Below are positions 1 through 13,492 of a stretch of DNA of 64,000 nt, one piece after another; the stretch's first letter is position 1, and each line of letters starts with the position of its first letter. The notes below the pieces were generated by a model, which was given only the letters and a program-made list of their open reading frames with translations, searched no databases and had not been told where the DNA came from. The position numbers and the translations under genes are program-made. The DNA is from Branchiostoma floridae (taxonomy: Eukaryota; Chordata; Leptocardii; Amphioxiformes; Branchiostomatidae), in NCBI RefSeq assembly GCF_000003815.2, contig NW_023365706.1, forward strand, positions 1-64,000, written 5' to 3'.

Positions 1-333
1 GGTGAGGTATTCCTTATCATTAAAGTTAACTAAACCACCCAATAGAGCACAGTAAAACTGCTTACAATGCACAAGTGAGTTCTTTGTGAAGGTTTCTTTG
101 AGACTCATCTTTAGAAAGTAGAGATGTTCTTAGAGATGACCTTGCTGTATTATGGCATTGTTTATTAAGTTCTGTTTGCAAGTGGCATGCCTGCTATTTT
201 CGCTGTCCGTGGTGCTGATACCTTAGATATGAGACTCACAGCCAATGGTTGCAACCTTTGGAATTTATACCTTGCAGTTTCGGTAAATGTTGTGCTGCGT
301 TTTTTGTCTTACGTTTCTTTTTGTCCCTTCCAG

Positions 334-3300
334 ATGTGTCGTGTGTTGAGCTGGTGAGACAGGAGGCGACCAGTCTGGACCTGTCAGCTGTTATTCCACT
401 TAGCAAACAACAGGGGTCTCTGGCTACAGTACAGGGTGGGTACTTCCCTCAATTTCGTTAACTATTTAGAGTTATCCACGCATAAACTGAATGTACATAG
501 TCATGTTGTCAAATAACAGTTTTCTTCCAACCCCTCTTTATCATGTCCTTTTTTCTAAATTTTTGCTTAATTTTCAAATCTTCTTTTATAAGTTTGGCTT
601 GAGCCTGTATATCCTTTCAATGTTAAAAAAATGTGTGATTTTCTTTACCCTTTGCTAAATATTTTGTGTGACCAGAAGCTTTTCTCCCATCTCATGTCAT
701 GCACGTCTGAATCCTTACATGTACATGATTGTATATTATGTGTAACTCTCAACATTTCTTACCCTTAACCTTTCTGCCCCCCCTCCCCCTCCAGTCCTGC
801 TGAACAAGATGGGGAACCTGCTCCAAGGTTACATCCCCAGGATGTTCCGCCTGCTGGTTGTCATGGTTACCAGCCACACCCGCATCCTGGACAGCCGCCA
901 TCTTGTCAGGAAGAACCTTCTGCAGCTGGTCAAGAAGGTCAGGACACTGGCCATGAGGAGGTGGGTGTTGTTTGTTTTTGTTTATCTTGTAAACAAATAA
1001 GCTTCACCAGGTGCAGGTGGGATATTGTTTTTGCTTATCTTGTAAAGAAATAAGCAACACAACTACAATGTGAAGTAGATCAGGACACTGGCCAATAAAA
1101 TGTTTTTGTTTACATTGTTAACAAATAACTTTGTTTTCTCTGTATGTCCTGTTTTGTGACCAATAATTGGATTTTAAGATTAATATATTTTCATTTGGAA
1201 ATCATGTTTTTTTCAGGATTCAAGAGATATTCCAGTCACAGCTTCAGTTTTAAAACCATCATAAAGTTATGAAGACAAACACAGAAATAAAAGCAATTGA
1301 AACATGTTTTTTCCAGACTGATTCAATTATTAACTTGATGTTTTTTTTCAGGATTCAAGAGATATTCCAGTCACAGCTTCAGTTACAAAACCATACCCCA
1401 GGCACGTTAAAGAACCCGCCACACGTCCGATGGTGCAGTGTGAGTGGTCCTAAACCTACAGTACCTTGGCCGCACCTGGGGCAATTACTGTCGTATTGAG
1501 GTCGAATGGCAGCTCGCTCCAGACACTTGCGATTTAAGCCCCGCCTATTGTAAGCTCCTAGCAATTCAGCCCCCGGCTGCCAAGAGTGAGTAGTTGGCCC
1601 ACCCAATAACCAATAACAATATCTATATTTTCCAGACTGTTAGAGTTGTTCCAGCAGCATGACCAGTACAGCTTCAGCCGGGATGAGATCGAGGCTCTGT
1701 TTACGGGCGTGGTCTGGCCACAGCTGGACCAGCAGAGGTCAGAGGTCATCTACCAGCCAACGCCCCTTCTGCGCCTGGTGCACCTGTGGAGTAAGAACCT
1801 CAGGTGAGAAAACTTCTTTAAGAACCTCAGGTGAAAAAACTTGCTCCTTTAAGAACCTCAGGTGAGAAAACTTCTTTAAGAACCTCAGGTGAAAAAACTT
1901 GCTCCTTTAAGAACCTCAGGTGAGAAAACTTCTTTAAGAACCTCAGGTGAAAAAACTTGCTCCTTTAAGAACCTCAGGTGAGAAAACTTCTTTAAGAACC
2001 TCAGGTGAAAAAACTTGCTCCTTTAAGAACCTCAGGTGAGAAAACTTCTTTAAGAACCTCAGGTGAGAAAACTTCTTTAAGAACCTCAGGTGAGAAAACT
2101 GGCACCTTTAAGTGCCTCGGGTGAGAAGACAGTCCATTGAATTTTTACAATCTGTAATTACTGGAGATTTGTAATTTAACAGAGATTGAATCTCACAGTG
2201 AAGTTATTGTTTGAAGCAAGTCTGTTGTACCTTTGTAATGCAATGGTTAGAGGTCACTTTAACAATATAAATTTAAACCATTGCAAAGATTTGTCTGTTT
2301 TTGTATAACCATTGAAAAAGTAGCATTTTTTTGTGACAGTCACAGAATTTGATAGTCTTCTGATTAGAAAGTTGTCGTAAATCATTTTCGACTGTTTACT
2401 CTATCATAGCTTTGCTAAAAATTACTTGGAACTTATGATTTAGGTGTCCTGTGATGCGAAAGGCTGTCATAAAACCTTGTAAAAACTTGATTCTGTCAAA
2501 GTCTTGCTGCAAATTGCACAGATAGACGTGACATCCCACTTCCCCTCCCAGGTACCATCCCCTGCTGGCCAAATCCCGCCCAGACCAGCCAGACAGGAAC
2601 CTCATCGATGACATCATCGCCACATTCTTCACCCCGACCTCTGCCCCGCCCGTGGTTGCCATGGTGATGGAGGTCGTAGGTCACCTGCTGCTGGAGTCGG
2701 AGTCGGAGGATGCGGTGGATGTAGAGCCGCTGGAAGTGCCAGGATGTACCATACTGTGCGGGGAAACGTCAGGCCAAGGTACAGGGGCTTTACAGGCTGT
2801 GAAAACTTTGAAGACTCGTAATGAATTCTTTGAAATAAGATTTTGCAACTCACTTTGCAAGTACTGCCAATGATGTGTTGAAAGGTGTTTTACTTTGTTA
2901 CCATTGATGATAACCCAGGATCTATAATTTTGGTGAATTCCTTGGAAACATTATGCAGTTTATGTGGATTATATTGGACATGAAAGTATCTCACATTCAA
3001 CATTTTGTATACATTCAACAGAAAGTATTGAACTCATCGCAGTAGTACGCTAACATGTGGAATAAAAAGGCCTCCTTTATTAATTGATTATTTCATTAAA
3101 AACATGAATTCCAGTTTTAGTTGTAATCTTAACAGCAGAGAGCATGTGCAGTGGAAGCAAAATACCTCTAATTTAGATCTCTTAAAAACTTTCTCTTTAG
3201 ATTCTGAAGCACCAATCGGAACCCGGCTTCTCCTGACCCACGTGGCGGCCATCTTGGGTCACCTGAGGTCAGCGGTCCAGTCCATTGGTGCAGCAGGGGG

Positions 3301-6300
3301 GAGGCAGAACCGGCCCAAGCTGCCCCTGTCGGAGCTGAACATCCTGTCCAGGATCAGTGCTTATGTTAAGGACCCCCGGCAGAGCGCTGTGCTGGTGGGG
3401 CTGCTGCTGCCATATCTCAGGTCAGAGGTCAACTTCAGGTCAACTTTGACCCTTCAATCAAATGTAGTTAGACTCGATGGTTGAACCTTGCCTCTACGTT
3501 GTTAACCTGGACCGAGCTAAAGAACTTGCACTCAGCTTGATATCCCCTGTTGTCTTTTTCTGTTTCATTGTTATTTGTCACGATGTGAAGGGAGGGTATG
3601 TGAGGAGTGTAAACACCTTTACAGGTTGGGCTTTCTTGGAAATACTTTTTTGGCAATCTAGAACTTTTTGCTGGTAGGGGGACCATACTGTTTTTTGTTA
3701 CAAAAGGTAACCAAATTAGCCTGCTCTTTGAAAGTCAAAACAACAGGCACCTTGTATGACTCCTGTTTATGTTTTGTAACATGCAAATAATTGGTCTTAC
3801 AATTCACTACAGGAGACCGGCTATCACAGACCACAGCGCTCAAGTTGACATCTTGGTAACCGTTGGCAACCTGGTCAGACAGGTCCCCGACCCCAAGGCC
3901 TGCTGGGAACAATTGGCAACCATGTTGTCCAGTCTGGAGGGTAGGGAACCCAGAGGGGAACTCTGCAAGGTAAAACTTTGTCGCTTCTACCCACCTACCT
4001 ACCCACCTACCCACCCACCTACCCACCTACCCACCTACCTACCTACCTAAAGGTAACATCAGGGACAGGTACAGGAACCAGTTCAAAGGTTTAGGATACA
4101 GGTCTGGACCTGGACCTGTACCTGTACCCTTGATTTAAAAGATGACTCTGATTTGAAGTTTCAGCTCAGCATCTCAGCTCTTTTTCAGTGCTGAATTTTT
4201 GTCTTTGTGGTAGGATTTCAGCATAATATAAGCATTTAATTGGTGTGATTTCATATCCGTACAGTGCCAGTACTTCGTGATCTTGTATTTTTCATGGTAC
4301 ATGCCCCATACACGGTACACAGCCCTATATGATGAGGCATGTTTCTTTCTCCTTGGTGCTGAAACTGTAACCGTGGTTGACAAATGTTTTCCGTTGTACT
4401 GATGATAGCAAAGATTGTGTGTTAAACCATTGATTGTGCACAAGGAACTTTTCAACCCTCTGTCACTTTTATTCTGCACATGTTTTGCCCTAGCTGTTGT
4501 TAATGAGTGTTTTCAGCTGTATTTATGATAACAAAGGGTGATTAGCTGTATTTCTTCAGGGTATAATGTCTTGTTCATTTTAAATGACTTAACAAATATG
4601 GATGGCTTAAAATGGAAACAGAAAATATTTGTTAAAATCGTATGTAAATCTTTCTTGATCCAAAAATTAGAAAAAAAATATATTTAAGAGGAAGGTGACA
4701 GACGGTCATTGAATCGTCAGTGGAAATAAAAGCAAGGGTTGTGAAAAAAAAATTATTCGGTGATGTACCAACCTGATGAAACTATTCATAATAACTTACA
4801 CAGGTTTTCGCTCTCTCCATGTAGGTTTTCGCAGCTGTTGCTGAAAGAGACCCTTCTGTGAGAGAAATCTCGACCATCATCCACGATCTCAACACCTGGG
4901 ACAGGAAACGGGTGGAAGAACCCGACTACGACACACGGCTGTCAGCCTTCAAATCTGTCGATCAAGCCATGCAGGACTGGGTTGCCATAGATACGACCTT
5001 TGCCCTGCCCATCATCCACAACTGCTTCCACATCGTGCTGAGGATTGAGGACTTCTCACTGCGCAGCAACGCCTCCTACTGTGTGACACAGGTACTGCAG
5101 AAGATGGAGGCCACCAGCTCGACTCAAGAGGAATACAAGAAGGTCGTGCAGGGGACAATCCTGCCGCTGGTCAGGAAAGGACTCTGGTCTAGGAATGAGG
5201 TGGGGATGTCTATGGTTTAGGTTACATCTGGATGCAAACAAAACATAGTTTTCTCTTTCTAGTTGCTTGGCCATTTCGATATACTCGTTTATTAAGTCCT
5301 TTAGATACTACAAAGGTGTATTAAGTGTTAAGAACACAAAAAGTTTGGCTTAAGAAACACCAGTTTCAATGTTTTCAAGGGAATGCAATGTAGTGTGACA
5401 AATAACAAGACATGGCACAAAAATGAGTATATATATATATATTCCTTTTGCAGCAAAGCATGTGCAGTCCGTTGTAGATGTATTTGATACTACAGCAAAA
5501 TTTCCAACTGTTTCTCCCTTTTAGTCAGTCCACCAGGAGTCAGTCACCCTACTTGCTGCTGTAGTGAGGACCTTCTCCACCAGACAGTACTTCCAGGGTT
5601 TGGAGCTGCAGTGCTGTGTAATTCTGATAGGTGGCATGATTATAATTTAACTGTTCTGTTTTGCAGTCTGTGCACCAGGAGTCGGTGTCCCTACTAGCTG
5701 CCGTAGTGAGGACCTGCAGTGCTGTATAGTTCTGCTAGGTGGTGTATCTAACCTGTTCCCTTTTTTCAGTCCGTGCACCAGGAGTCAGTGTCCCTGCTAG
5801 CTGCTGTAGTGAGGACCTTCTCCAGCCGACAGTACTTCCAGGGTCTGGCTCAGCTGACAGATGAGGATGTGGAGAAGGATTTCTACCAGAACATCACACA
5901 TATACAGGTTTGTTCTGCAGTTTGTTTGTTAGTTTGTACGATGTTAATCAATAATCAATAGATAAAAATTTTAAGTCTTAAACACATGTTCTGTATGTAG
6001 TATCCCACAGAGATTACATAGCTTCAGCTGGCTTTAGGCTTAATCCAGTATTTATTACAGTCTTTCCTGCGCTTGTGAGGTCCTTCTAGTGGTGTTGGGT
6101 TTTCAAACCCACAGTTGTAAACTTTATGAACCTAAGTATGTGATTGTTCTCCTTATTGTTTGCCTGAACAACCTTAGCCTTCTTATGTTGATGGCTAGAA
6201 GGATTATTGTGTAATTATTGCACAATTTTACCTTGTCTATTGCATAGGTAAAAAAAGATAGATTAATGTTTTGATCCTCATATGAATCCAAAGTGCATCC

Positions 6301-9300
6301 ACAGTGGATCTCTTGTAAGAATAGCTACTAGGCATATCATGTAATTATTGTGCATTGTGCACTAGTGCATGAATAAAAAGATTGCCATGTCCAAGTCCAC
6401 TAGTATTGTCACTGGACCTCCAGGAGGAAAATAGCTTCTGTGGGTATAACTATCCAGTCAAGTATATAAAAGGCCATTGAATAATTGATTTATCAATTGA
6501 TTAATTGATCCAATATTGATTACTGTAAATGCATTTAAGTTCGCGGGAATTTAATTTCACGGTAGCGGGAAAAACGACTTTTCGCAGTGTTTTTAAGTTT
6601 GCGGCAGCACCATGCATTGTAGTCTCTTTATACTGCCATGGAAAAACGTTCGCGGTGGTTTTAAGTTCGCGGTGAAGTGGCCACCGCAAAAACTGTGAAC
6701 ATTAAAACACAGTGAAAGTTTCTGCATTTACAGGAGAGGCTATTGATGAATTGTTTTGGCATTGATTGATTGATTGATTGATCCAAATTGATGAACTTTT
6801 CCTGCAGCACCACAGGCGGTCCCGAGCGCTGCGCCGGCTGATCACCGTCTGCAACACTGGCGCCATCAATCCCAGCATCCTCCAGTCCTTCATCCTGCCA
6901 ATCATCAGCTTCATCCTCAACGACCTCAAACTCATCAAGGTCAGTTTGAAAGTAATTTTCTAAATTTTTTTAGAAAACTGGTTTTAATGGAAGGGAAATT
7001 TAGGGTTTAGTCTAAGCCAAAGGCTAAAGGAGCCACTTTGACATTCAAATATGTCTCAGTTAGATAGTCATAGTCATACGGTGTATGTCTATGTCTTATG
7101 TCTATATGTGCTACAATTTTGGGGATTTTCTTAAGTTTGTAAAACTTTTAACAAAGTAACACTGTGCAACAGTATACTTATTTCTAAGAAGTAGCATTTT
7201 CTCCGCATTTTCCTTTCCTTAACATAAAATGGACAGAATGATCAATTAGATTACTTTATTATTATTAATAAACAGTTAGATTTGTAAATGTTTCAAAAAG
7301 TTGTTCCATTTCCTGTTTTAGGTTGACTTCCTGCAACACGAGGCTGTCCAAGCCGTTGGTGCCATGGCGGGCTGCCTCCCCTGGAAAGGATTCCTAAGCC
7401 TCCTCCTTTACTACTTAAACAAGCTGACAGAAAAGCTGGAGGGGCAGAAGACCAACATCAAGTAAATATCAATTATTTATTTCACTACCAGAATCACTTT
7501 AAATTCTTGTTGTATTACTTTTGTGTCATGTTTGACTATCTACAATTTTTCTTCACTTCCATTCAGGGCTCTAGCCAGCTCGAATTTTTTTTTCCGTCAG
7601 CCAATTCCCATTGTCTCGAAAACACTATTCCAGGAGTTAGAGAGACTGAACTGAGACCTTAAAAAATGGGTTTTAATGAGATTATCGTATGCAAAAGGCA
7701 CCGCCACACATTGTCAACAATCATAACATTATAGCAAAACAAACAGTGTGTGGCTTTTGTGGCCGTGGACGGCGTCCCCAAGCCGCCTATAGCTTCCACC
7801 AAGGATTTTTGTCCGTCAAGGTTGACGGATTGGTTCTAAAACTTTTCCGTCACACGCAGCAAATTTCCGTCAATTGACGGAAAAACGGACGCTGGCTAGA
7901 GCCCTGCTTCCATTGCATATCACACAGTCAGGTAGGCTATAGACCTGATCTTCTACAGACCTGCCCAGAGTCACTGACAAAAGATAATCGATGCTAGCTA
8001 CCTGCACAAATATCTAGCTAGAAATCATATCCAGTTGCCTGAGTAATTGTTATTTGGTGTATGTCATGAAATTTTTTCGGTCACAAATCTGTGAGTTTTT
8101 CAGGTCAGAATAAGTTTTGTTTATTGGAGATTAAAGAAGTTACTAAGATACTAGTATATACGCATGTAGGGATATCAAACATGAAAAAGAACTTGCCTAA
8201 CCCTATCAAAACATCAGTATAACAAATTGTTACAAAAAAGCATTTTCACCTCACCTCCACTCATTTATCCACCAATCTTTTCTTCCCTCCATCCCAGGTT
8301 GATAGTAGCTGTTATGGATGCGTTCCACTTTGACCTGTCTGTCCTGAGCGCAACATCTGAAGTTGCTGAAGATGCATCTCAAGAAGATGAAGACGTCTTA
8401 CAGGAGGTGGAAGGAACCCCTGAAGAAGAAAAAGCAGAGGAAGAGGTAGAGGAGACTGTGGAGGAGGAGGAAGATGAAGAGGAGGAGGATGCAGTTGTCA
8501 TGGAAACCGGGGAAGAAAAAAAGAAGGCAGAGGCTGAAATGATTTTCCAAACCCTGACCAATGTGGTCCTCCCAAAACTGCACAAGGGGCTCACACAAAA
8601 GGTGAAGAAATTATAACTTCTTTAAGAAATGATGTAAACTGACATGTCTTTGTGTTAAACCTCTGACATAAAGCTCCCATATTCTGCTACCTCGTTAATA
8701 CTTTAGTTCCCATCCTGTGTTTCTGAGGAAAAGTAAAGGCATTTGACAAAATGTGCTGTATTCCTTGTTTTGTTGAACCCTACATTTTCTACTGACAGTC
8801 CGCAGATAAAAATTCAAGTGGCTTATCGTTTAAAAATCGCCCTAAAAATGTCTGAAAACCAAGGAAAGAAATACCTTTCAAATTTTGATTAATATGTCTC
8901 TTACATTGTGCTATCTCCTCCTCAACATTGACCTCTGACCCTGTCACCATGGCGACCCTGCAGGTGAAGAGTGAGGAGGCCCATAAGAAGGCCCGTCTCC
9001 ATGCCGACAGTGAGGAGGAGCTGCTGCGGGTTCCCATCGCCCTGGCAACCGTCAAGCTGCTGCAGAAACTTCCGGGAAAGGTTCTCAGGAACAACCTGCA
9101 GGGGTGAGCCATTGTTTATATGTAAGGGGGTGCAGTTATTAGGGACAAGTCATTATGTATATATGGGGAAGTGTTTGAACTTCTTCAGTAACTTCCAGGA
9201 GCAACCTGCAGGGGTGAGCCATTGTCCATACATAAGGTGTGCAGGTTTTTTTAGGGAGGAGTCATTATGTATATACAGAAAAGGATGTGAACTTCCAGGA

Positions 9301-12300
9301 AAGGTTCTCAGGAACAACCTACAGGGGTGAGCCATTGTTTATACATAAGGGGGTGCAGTTTTTGCTATGTTCATGGTTGGGACATAATGTATGTAAAGGG
9401 TTCAAACTGCTAGTAACTTCCGGGAAAAGGATTGAGTTGTGATGTATGGCATTAATATTTGAAAATATTCCTACTAAAGGGTTGTTTATTTGTTTGTTTC
9501 TTTGTTTACAGAGTGTTGCTGAAGGTGTGCAGCCTGCTGAAGAGTCGTTCCGAGGACATCCGTGAGACGAGTCGGAACACGCTGGTGAAGATCCTGGAGT
9601 CGCTCGGGCCGAGCTTCTTCCCACAGATCCTACGGGACCTGAGGCACTGCCTCACTAAGGGTTACCAGGTAAAGTTATCTCTTGGTCCCTTAAACTAGTA
9701 TAATTGTAAATGCATTAAAGTTCACGAAGATTTCATTTTGTGGTAGTGGGAAAGTGCATCCACTGTAGTCTCTTACTGTTATGGAAAAATGTTCGCGGTG
9801 GTTTTAAATTCGCGGTTTTAAATGTGGAAACCGCGAACATCAAACCACTGCAAAAGTTTCTGCTTTTACAGTATTCCCGGGCCATGCATGGAGCCACTAC
9901 ACGGTAGTGTTGATTATCAGCTTACTCAGTAGGTCCTGAGGTTGCTCCTCGACCGAGTCATACCAAAGACTTTTGAAAAATGGTACATGCTGCTTTCTCT
10001 GCTTAACACTCAGCATTTGGGAATAAAGGTTGTAAGTTGAACACACTGTCAGGTCACTACCAGTAACTCCAATTTTGGGTGTACAAAAGTGCATATGTTC
10101 CCAGCATGTCCACCTGGGATTCAGGGTAAATGTGTTTTTATTTAACACAGAAGATCAATGTTACACTTTGCTGACCTTACAGGTCCATGTGCTGACCTAC
10201 ACCACACACGCTCTACTGAAGAGCATGGAGGAACGACTGGAACCAGGAGGGCTGGACCGCTGTCTGGACTCACTCGTGGAGGTGGGGCTCTTTAGGGTTA
10301 ATGAGTTAATTCGTTAATGATGTAGTTACCAGGTTAATGGACAGGTGTGGTAACTGGACTGATGTAAGAGTTGGAACAGCTCTAGCGGGGGGGGCTGGAT
10401 CGGTGTCCGGACTCACTGGTGGAGGTGAGGGTCGTTAGGGTTGATGAGTAAATAGTGTAGGTACTAAGCGAATGATGTCGTAGCTGGATCAATGTTAGAG
10501 CATGGAAAAAAGACTGGAACCAGGGGGGCTGGTAAGCCAAACTTATACAGTTGTATGTTCATTTATTTTCTTTATTTATCGTGATCACTGTATTTTTTGC
10601 AAGCAAAACAATACAAGGCAATCTCTCAAGCTCAGGAGAATTTTTTGTGTTTTTCCAGGTATTTAACGAGGAGTTGTTTGGAAAGTTGTCTGAAGAGAAG
10701 GAAGTTGAAGGAATCACCTCCAAGCTGAAGGAGGCGAAGAGCAGCAAGAGTTCCGACTCCTACGAGACGCTGGCCAAGGTCGTTGGCAAGACGTCTCTGG
10801 CCAGGCTTGTGCTGCCACTTAAGGAGGTCAGATCACTTTCGTAGACATTGTCAAATCTTATGAAGTAAGATTTAGACTCAGTTATGTTGTATTGCATGCG
10901 GAATGAAGAACAGAACTAGTCCTAGACATGAGCAGAAAAAAGTTTAATGATGGCCATTCCTTCATTCATTTGTTACCAGGAAATCAAAAGATTTTTTTTA
11001 CAGTTTTTCATTCATTCCTGTCTCCTTACTTCAATATTTCCTGGCCCATTTTCTTCCAAGTGTTTTCCAAGTTGTATAATCAGCATGATGATCAAGTTTT
11101 CTCCCTTCTTTAATACATTTATGAAAGTCAGACATCCAGGTAAAAACAATATTCTAAGCAATGCAATCTCTACATTAGGATGAAAATCGAAATTTACTTT
11201 TGGATGTTTCAAGTGACATCCATCGCTCTTCTTCAGCTTCTTTATGTTCTTCCTTCCCTCTCTAAGACGTTGCCCTGTTCCTCCCCAGGTTCTTGACTCC
11301 ACCCAGAACCTGAAGACGTCCCGTAAGGTTCAAGACGTGCTGTCTAAGATCGTGAGCGGACTGATGAAGAACCCGGGTCTCACCCCGGACGCCATGCTGA
11401 TCTTCGCCCACGGACTGGTCACAGAGAGTCTCCCACTCATCACAGCACAAGTCAAGTAAGTTGTCAATATCAATTATTGGGATCAATGAATACATTATCT
11501 GGATCTATAATCATTAGGCTGAAACAATAAATCATTAGTCTAAATCAACAGCAAATTTCAAAAGTTCAACTTGAAAAAAATATATATTACAGATGTGTTA
11601 GTTTGTAGGCATTCTAAAGTAAATATTTAGCAAGAGGTTACAAGATGAAAGCAGAGGTCTGGGACGAAAGATTTGATCTTGCTATGCAAATTTGATAAGT
11701 GTGGATTTACTATGTAGTTTCATTGTTTTCGTGTTTCTGGCAGGTTAAGTATGTCAAGTCAAGTAAGTTGTCAATACATCAAAAAGCAGTTACTCATTAC
11801 AAGCAACTCGATATGATTTTGGAAGTTGCTTGAGTAACTGCTTTCTGGCTTATCTTATTACCTGGATGTCTAATCTTCATCGACGTAAGTTGTCAATAGT
11901 CAATTATCTGGATCAATCAATAGGTAGCTACCTCAATCAAAAGTTTATTTCAAAAACATCAATGGTACATTTTTTTCTGGTGAACATGCATCAATGATTT
12001 TTTTTGAAAATTTTGGCAAATTTGTCTAATATACTTTTAAAGCTGATAAAAATTACAGGTATATATAATTTCCTCTCCTCACTTTTTTTTCTGGTTTATC
12101 ATATATGAAAGCTGCTTACGATTTTTCCAGTCTTTTTCTAGTATCTGCTGATACCCTATGTACTGACCTTACCGCCCCGTGAATTTAAAGTATTTCTTCC
12201 ATTGGTACTGTAAATGCATTTAAGTTCGCGGGGATTTAATTTCGTGGTAGCAGGAAAAGGGACTTTTCTCTGTGGTTTTAAGTTCGCTGTAGCACCATGC

Positions 12301-13093
12301 ACTGCACTGTCTCTTACTGCCATGGAAAAATTTCGCGGTGAAGTGGCCACTGCGAAAACTACGAACATAAAACCACCGCGAACATTTCTGCATTTACAGT
12401 AATTTTATCTAGAAGCAAAGTCGATTTCAATTTTCCATTGTCCTTCGTCACATCTGATTACATCCTTACTGATCCCTCCCCACCCCCCAGGGCCAAGCTG
12501 TCGGCTGCCCCACCCCCTGACCCCCGCCTGCGGCCGGAGAGCTGCCTGATCCTGCCCCCCACCCCCCAGAGGGCCGGGTCCAAAACTCACGTCAGCATGA
12601 AAACCAACAAACACATCCTGGTCGAGTTCGGCCTGCAGGTAGGGAAACTTTCACACGAATGCTACTTGAGGAATCACAGTGTGTAATTTATGACATTGTA
12701 TGCTAGACAGAGTTTTGCGATTTCAATACCAAATGTCATGTGGTACACCCACCACACTCTGTAAATGACCTATGAAGTACAGCAATTTGATCTAGGCCCA
12801 TCTTATGAGGAAAGCTTTTCTGACAACTTCAAAGCTTCCATTTTGTTTATATGAAATATTCGAACTGTTGTAGTCTTTAGTTTCCATGGCTATGGTAGAA
12901 AAACAACAACTCTCCTCCACCACATAATATGTTTCCATCCCCCATGTAGCTCCTCCACCACTGCATGAAGCGAGGCCACCTGTCAGCTGGGGAGGTACTG
13001 CACCTGCAGATGTTGGACCCGTTTGTAGCTCAGCTGTACGACTGTCTCAGGTCCAAACATGTCAAGGTACGGTCTTATGCACGCACGCATGCA

Positions 13094-13174
<81 letters not shown>

Positions 13175-13440
13175 CTGTACGACTGTCTCAGGTCCAAACA
13201 TGTCAAGGTACGGTCTCACACCCACATGCATGCACACACACACACACACACACACAGCTGTACAACTGTCTCAGGTCCAAACATGTGAAGGTAGGGTCTC
13301 ACACACGCATACACACAGGCACACACGCACGCACATACACACTCACACACACACAGCTGTATAACTGTATCAGGTTCAAACCTGTCAAGGTAGGGTCTTG
13401 CGCACAAGCAAGCGCGCACGCACACACATGCACACAAACA

Positions 13441-13492
<52 letters not shown>

